Assembly (NCBI GenBank): GCA_934277645.1
Contig: CAKQUX010000007.1
Span: forward strand, 1-64,000
DNA: 64,000 nucleotides
DNA from: an uncultured Clostridia bacterium
GTDB lineage: Bacteria > Bacillota > Clostridia > Christensenellales > CAG-917
Direction: 5' to 3'
Both the position numbers and the translations under genes were made by a program. The notes below the pieces were generated by a model. It did not search any database and was not told the DNA's origin. It worked only from the letters and a program-made list of their open reading frames with translations. Positions 61,492 to 64,000 of this stretch are shown here, in pieces. The number at the start of each line of letters is the position of its first letter. Within the stretch, counting starts at the first letter, position 1.

Positions 61492-62832
61492 ATGAGAAAA
61501 GGCGATGTATTGACGGTTGATATAATAGACTTCGGAGCGAACGGCGAAGGGGTTGCGAAAGTGGACGGAATTCCCGTTTTTATTCCTATGGCAATAAAAG
61601 GCGAAATGGTAGAAGTGAAAATAGTACACGCAAAAAAGGATTTCGCATTCGGAGAAATTGTCAAAATAATAAAGCCGTCCGAAAATCGCGTAAAACCTAA
61701 ATGTATTCACTTCGGGAAGTGCGGCGGTTGCGATTTGCAACACGTCGATTACGAAACGCAAAAGCAAATCAAACTTAACGCGGTTTCAAACACTTTGCGC
61801 AAAATCGCAGGCATACAAACAGAGATAAGCGGGATTTTTTGCGGCGAGCCGTATTATTATCGCAACAAACTCGCTTTGCCTTTCGGCATGAAAGGCGATA
61901 AGGTCGTGGTCGGTTTTTATGAAAAGCAGACGCACCAGATTGTGCCGCTTAAAGATTGCCCGCTTCACGGCGAGTGGCTAAGACCGCTCATAAAAGAGGT
62001 CACCGAATGGGCGACCGTGAATAAAATTTCCGTGTATAACGAAAAAAGCGGCAAAGGACTTTTGAGACATTTGGTAGCAAGAAAACTCGACACTTTGTCC
62101 GTCACCATCGTCGTAAACGGAAACAGTATTCCGCAATGTAAGGACCTCTACGAAAGGCTTAAAAGCGTTTTTAAAACGGTTGCCATTTACGTTTCGATAA
62201 ACAAGGAAAACACAAACGTAATTTTGGGCGACAACGCAAAACTTGTAAACGGCGAAGAGGTCAAGCAATCGCTTGGCGGCTTTATGGCAAAAATTTCGCC
62301 GCTGTCATTTTTACAGGTCAACACCGCAGTAATGCAAACGTTGTATGACGAAGTGGCAAAAAGACTTGACGGCGAAAAAAGTCTTCTTGAATTGTATTCG
62401 GGCGTAGGACTTTTGACGGCGCAGATTTTGACAAGGCTTAAAGAGCTTAGAATCACGGCGGTTGAAATCGAAAAGAGTGCGGTAGCCGACGCAAAAAAAC
62501 TTATAGCAGATTTGGGTTTGTCGGATAGGGTGGAAGAGATTTGCGCCGACGCAAGCGAGTTCATCGATAAGGCAAAAACCGAAAAAGGCGTTTTGACCGG
62601 TTTTGACAGTGTGATTTTAGACCCACCGAGGAAAGGTTGCGACGGCGAAGTGCTAAATGCAATAAACGAGTCGGGCGTCGAAAAAATCGTTTACGTTTCG
62701 TGCAATCCCGCAACGCTTGCCAGAGATTTGAAACTTTTGACAAATTATCAAATCGTGGACATAAATTTGTTCGACCTTTTCGCTCAAACGTCGCACGTCG
62801 AAACGCTTGTTAGTTTAAAGAAAATCGATTGA
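61492..62832 (+). CDS. TrmA/RlmD-family RNA (uracil-5-)methyltransferase
   Basis: A 446-residue enzyme. An N-terminal TRAM domain (about 1-60) is followed by an iron-sulphur site: Cys71, Cys77 and Cys80 in KCIHFGKCGGCDLQH and a fourth near residue 157. The C-terminal methyltransferase shows LELYSGVGLLTA, DPPRKGCDGEV and the catalytic VSCNPATLARDL. It makes 5-methyluridine in 23S rRNA or in tRNA; the exact base cannot be set from sequence. The gene looks leaderless: -10 box at 61478-61483, no ribosome site. Confidence 0.93.
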   Translation: MRKGDVLTVDIIDFGANGEGVAKVDGIPVFIPMAIKGEMVEVKIVHAKKDFAFGEIVKIIKPSENRVKPKCIHFGKCGGCDLQHVDYETQKQIKLNAVSNTLRKIAGIQTEISGIFCGEPYYYRNKLALPFGMKGDKVVVGFYEKQTHQIVPLKDCPLHGEWLRPLIKEVTEWATVNKISVYNEKSGKGLLRHLVARKLDTLSVTIVVNGNSIPQCKDLYERLKSVFKTVAIYVSINKENTNVILGDNAKLVNGEEVKQSLGGFMAKISPLSFLQVNTAVMQTLYDEVAKRLDGEKSLLELYSGVGLLTAQILTRLKELRITAVEIEKSAVADAKKLIADLGLSDRVEEICADASEFIDKAKTEKGVLTGFDSVILDPPRKGCDGEVLNAINESGVEKIVYVSCNPATLARDLKLLTNYQIVDINLFDLFAQTSHVETLVSLKKID

Positions 62833-62956
62833 CGAGTTATTGACGGAAAGATGTTTTGAAATATTTAGCTATGGCATAATTGATTTTTTAGATTATAATT
62901 TAAATAGAGTATAGTTTTAATGGCTTTAAGGGATATCGACGGATTGCTTTATATGT

Positions 62957-62987
62957 AAAAAAACGGAGAATTAACTCCGTTTTTTTG
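62957..62987. terminator. Bidirectional terminator
   Basis: AAAAAACGGAG-AATTAA-CTCCGTTTTTT. It serves the rightward methyltransferase and the leftward hypothetical gene. Confidence 0.85.
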
Positions 62988-62998
62988 CTCAATTTTAA

Positions 62999-63400
62999 TT
63001 AGTTTTCAGGCCAAGGCAACGGGTCGGGTTTAATTGAAGGATATCTCACTTCTTCTGACGGAATTTTATGATAAATTACTTGATTTAAAGTTGATTTGAA
63101 ATCATCGCCGTCAAAAAACGATCTGTTGACCCACTTGCACATATTTGCCAAATGCTCTTCGAATATTGCTTTCTCTTCTTCGCTCATTTCGCCAGTATAT
63201 TCAATTTTCGCAATAGATTTTCTATCTTTTCGATTAACATAAGAATTGTAATATTTTATATCGAAAATCAAAAATTGATTGTTCTTTTTGCAAAGAGCTT
63301 CCAATTCTTTCAATCTTGGTGTAATATTGACCAACCCTAAAATTTCGGTGCCGTCCCCGTTAGATTCAGTACGATACAAAGTAACGAAAATTGTTTCCAT
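62999..63400 (-). CDS. Hypothetical protein (133 aa)
   Basis: A soluble, acidic 133-residue protein with no signal peptide or known motif. It starts METIFVTLYRTESNGDG and ends in a Pro-rich tail. AAAGGAATG on the minus strand lies before the start. No family recognised and no partner gene near it. Confidence 0.65.
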   Translation of the reverse strand: METIFVTLYRTESNGDGTEILGLVNITPRLKELEALCKKNNQFLIFDIKYYNSYVNRKDRKSIAKIEYTGEMSEEEKAIFEEHLANMCKWVNRSFFDGDDFKSTLNQVIYHKIPSEEVRYPSIKPDPLPWPEN

Positions 63401-63743
63401 AGTTCACATTCCTTTTTTATTTAAGATTACTCTAAAAAGGTAAAACGTGCAATGACGACGTGGGTAGATATTTGGACAGGTGAGTTTAAAAGAGTGTGGC
63501 AAGCAACCAACGTTTTAAGAATAAAAAGTTTAATTTGTAAAGCGAAAACCGATTAAGTGTAAGTTTACCATTGTCGGTTTTAGAAATTTGAATTTAAAGA
63601 AGTATAGCGATTGTCAAAAATATATCTTGCGTATGGATAAATAAGTGAAGTTACATTAGTGGGGAAGCTGCAAATCGATTCAAACCCAATCAAATTGACT
63701 CAATCGGATTGCCGCTTGGGTTTGGCTTTACAAATTAGCTCAA
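63401..63743. other. Intergenic region before the tandem repeat
   Basis: No ORF with a ribosome site. CAAACCCAA (63681-63689) and TTGGGTTTG (63716-63724) form a hairpin that could end a leftward gene reaching in from the right. The rest is unremarkable. Confidence 0.4.
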
Positions 63744-64000
63744 TCACGCTTCTGCCGATATGACGTATACTTTGGCGTCGGGCGTTTCGGCGATGACTTC
63801 GGTCGGGTTTGTGGGCGTCGGCAATGATTAATTTATTTCGTTCACGCTTCTGCCGATATGACGTATACTTTGGCGTCGGGCGTTTCGGCGATGACTTCGG
63901 TCGGGTTTGTGGGCGTCGGCAATGATTAATTTATTTCGTTCACGCTTCTGCCGATATGACGTATACTTTGGCGTCGGGCGTTTCGGCGATGACTTCGGTC
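63744..64000. repeat. Perfect 98-bp tandem repeat running off the window
   Basis: Units begin at 63744, 63842 and 63940; the first two are identical over all 98 bases and the third matches for its 61 visible bases. On the minus strand each unit contains an open frame of about 26 codons ending in YVISAEA and a TGA stop, preceded by a TAA. That looks like the copied end of a gene lying to the right. The unit is not a multiple of three, so it cannot be read through as one protein. Confidence 0.9.

Noticed and set aside
63744..64000. CRISPR array
   Set aside because: Repeats are 98 bp and directly adjoining with no spacers between them.

Overview
The window looks like a chromosome segment of an uncultured low-GC Bacillota, most likely a gut-type Clostridia. 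Support comes from the Gram-positive style of the genes (LmrCD-type paired ABC exporters, diacylglycerol-glucosyltransferase-like GT28, XRE-cupin regulator with a potABCD operon, DUF1540, EFR1 flavodoxin-ferredoxin, DUF6273 and BspA-LRR surface proteins), from strong AAGGAGG-type ribosome sites, and from promoters close to TTGACA-17-TGnTATAAT. The species cannot be named from sequence alone.

Positions 1-7625 form a defence island beside tRNA-Leu. It holds a tyrosine recombinase, a short segment flanked by 18-bp inverted repeats that carries the only good promoter for a type III restriction-modification operon (mod, res), and then a separately promoted operon of two small TIR-domain proteins and a caspase-like protease. 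The TIR-TIR-caspase set resembles type IV Thoeris. Imperfect 63-bp direct repeats bracket the set, and a broken copy of the tRNA-Leu 3' end lies between it and the intact tRNA. The two strongest findings are here: a probable invertible promoter switching the R-M system, and the two-TIR caspase operon.

Positions 8280-19470 encode secreted or surface proteins: an LRR lipoprotein, a second lipoprotein, a papain-like protease and a DUF6273-M64 metalloprotease. The two proteases share an almost duplicated C-terminal module, membrane anchor and 3' flank. A phosphotransferase-family kinase and two tRNA-Val genes follow.

Positions 20100-34120 are mostly housekeeping: an HI0933-type flavoprotein with a MarR regulator, a membrane M28 peptidase, a polyamine uptake operon with its regulator and two perfect operator palindromes, a dGTPase-like HD hydrolase, a repeat protein, a DUF1540 protein, and an rplI-RNA methyltransferase cluster.

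Positions 34400-59660 hold a lipid glycosyltransferase-like gene, the glycolytic run pgk-tpiA-gpmI, an ABC-2 exporter, patatin and polA, a GcvH-like protein lacking its lipoyl lysine, a heterodimeric multidrug exporter with an operator-like dyad cluster, an esterase with fumC, and a leftward cluster of SDR-zinc-finger, EFR1 and RlmA-like genes. Positions 59660-64000 hold tRNA-Ser, a flavin-reductase-like protein, a TrmA/RlmD-family methyltransferase, a hypothetical gene, and a perfect 98-bp tandem repeat running off the right edge.

A recurring theme is leaderless genes: in four cases a -10 box ends 6-8 nt before the start codon and there is no ribosome site.
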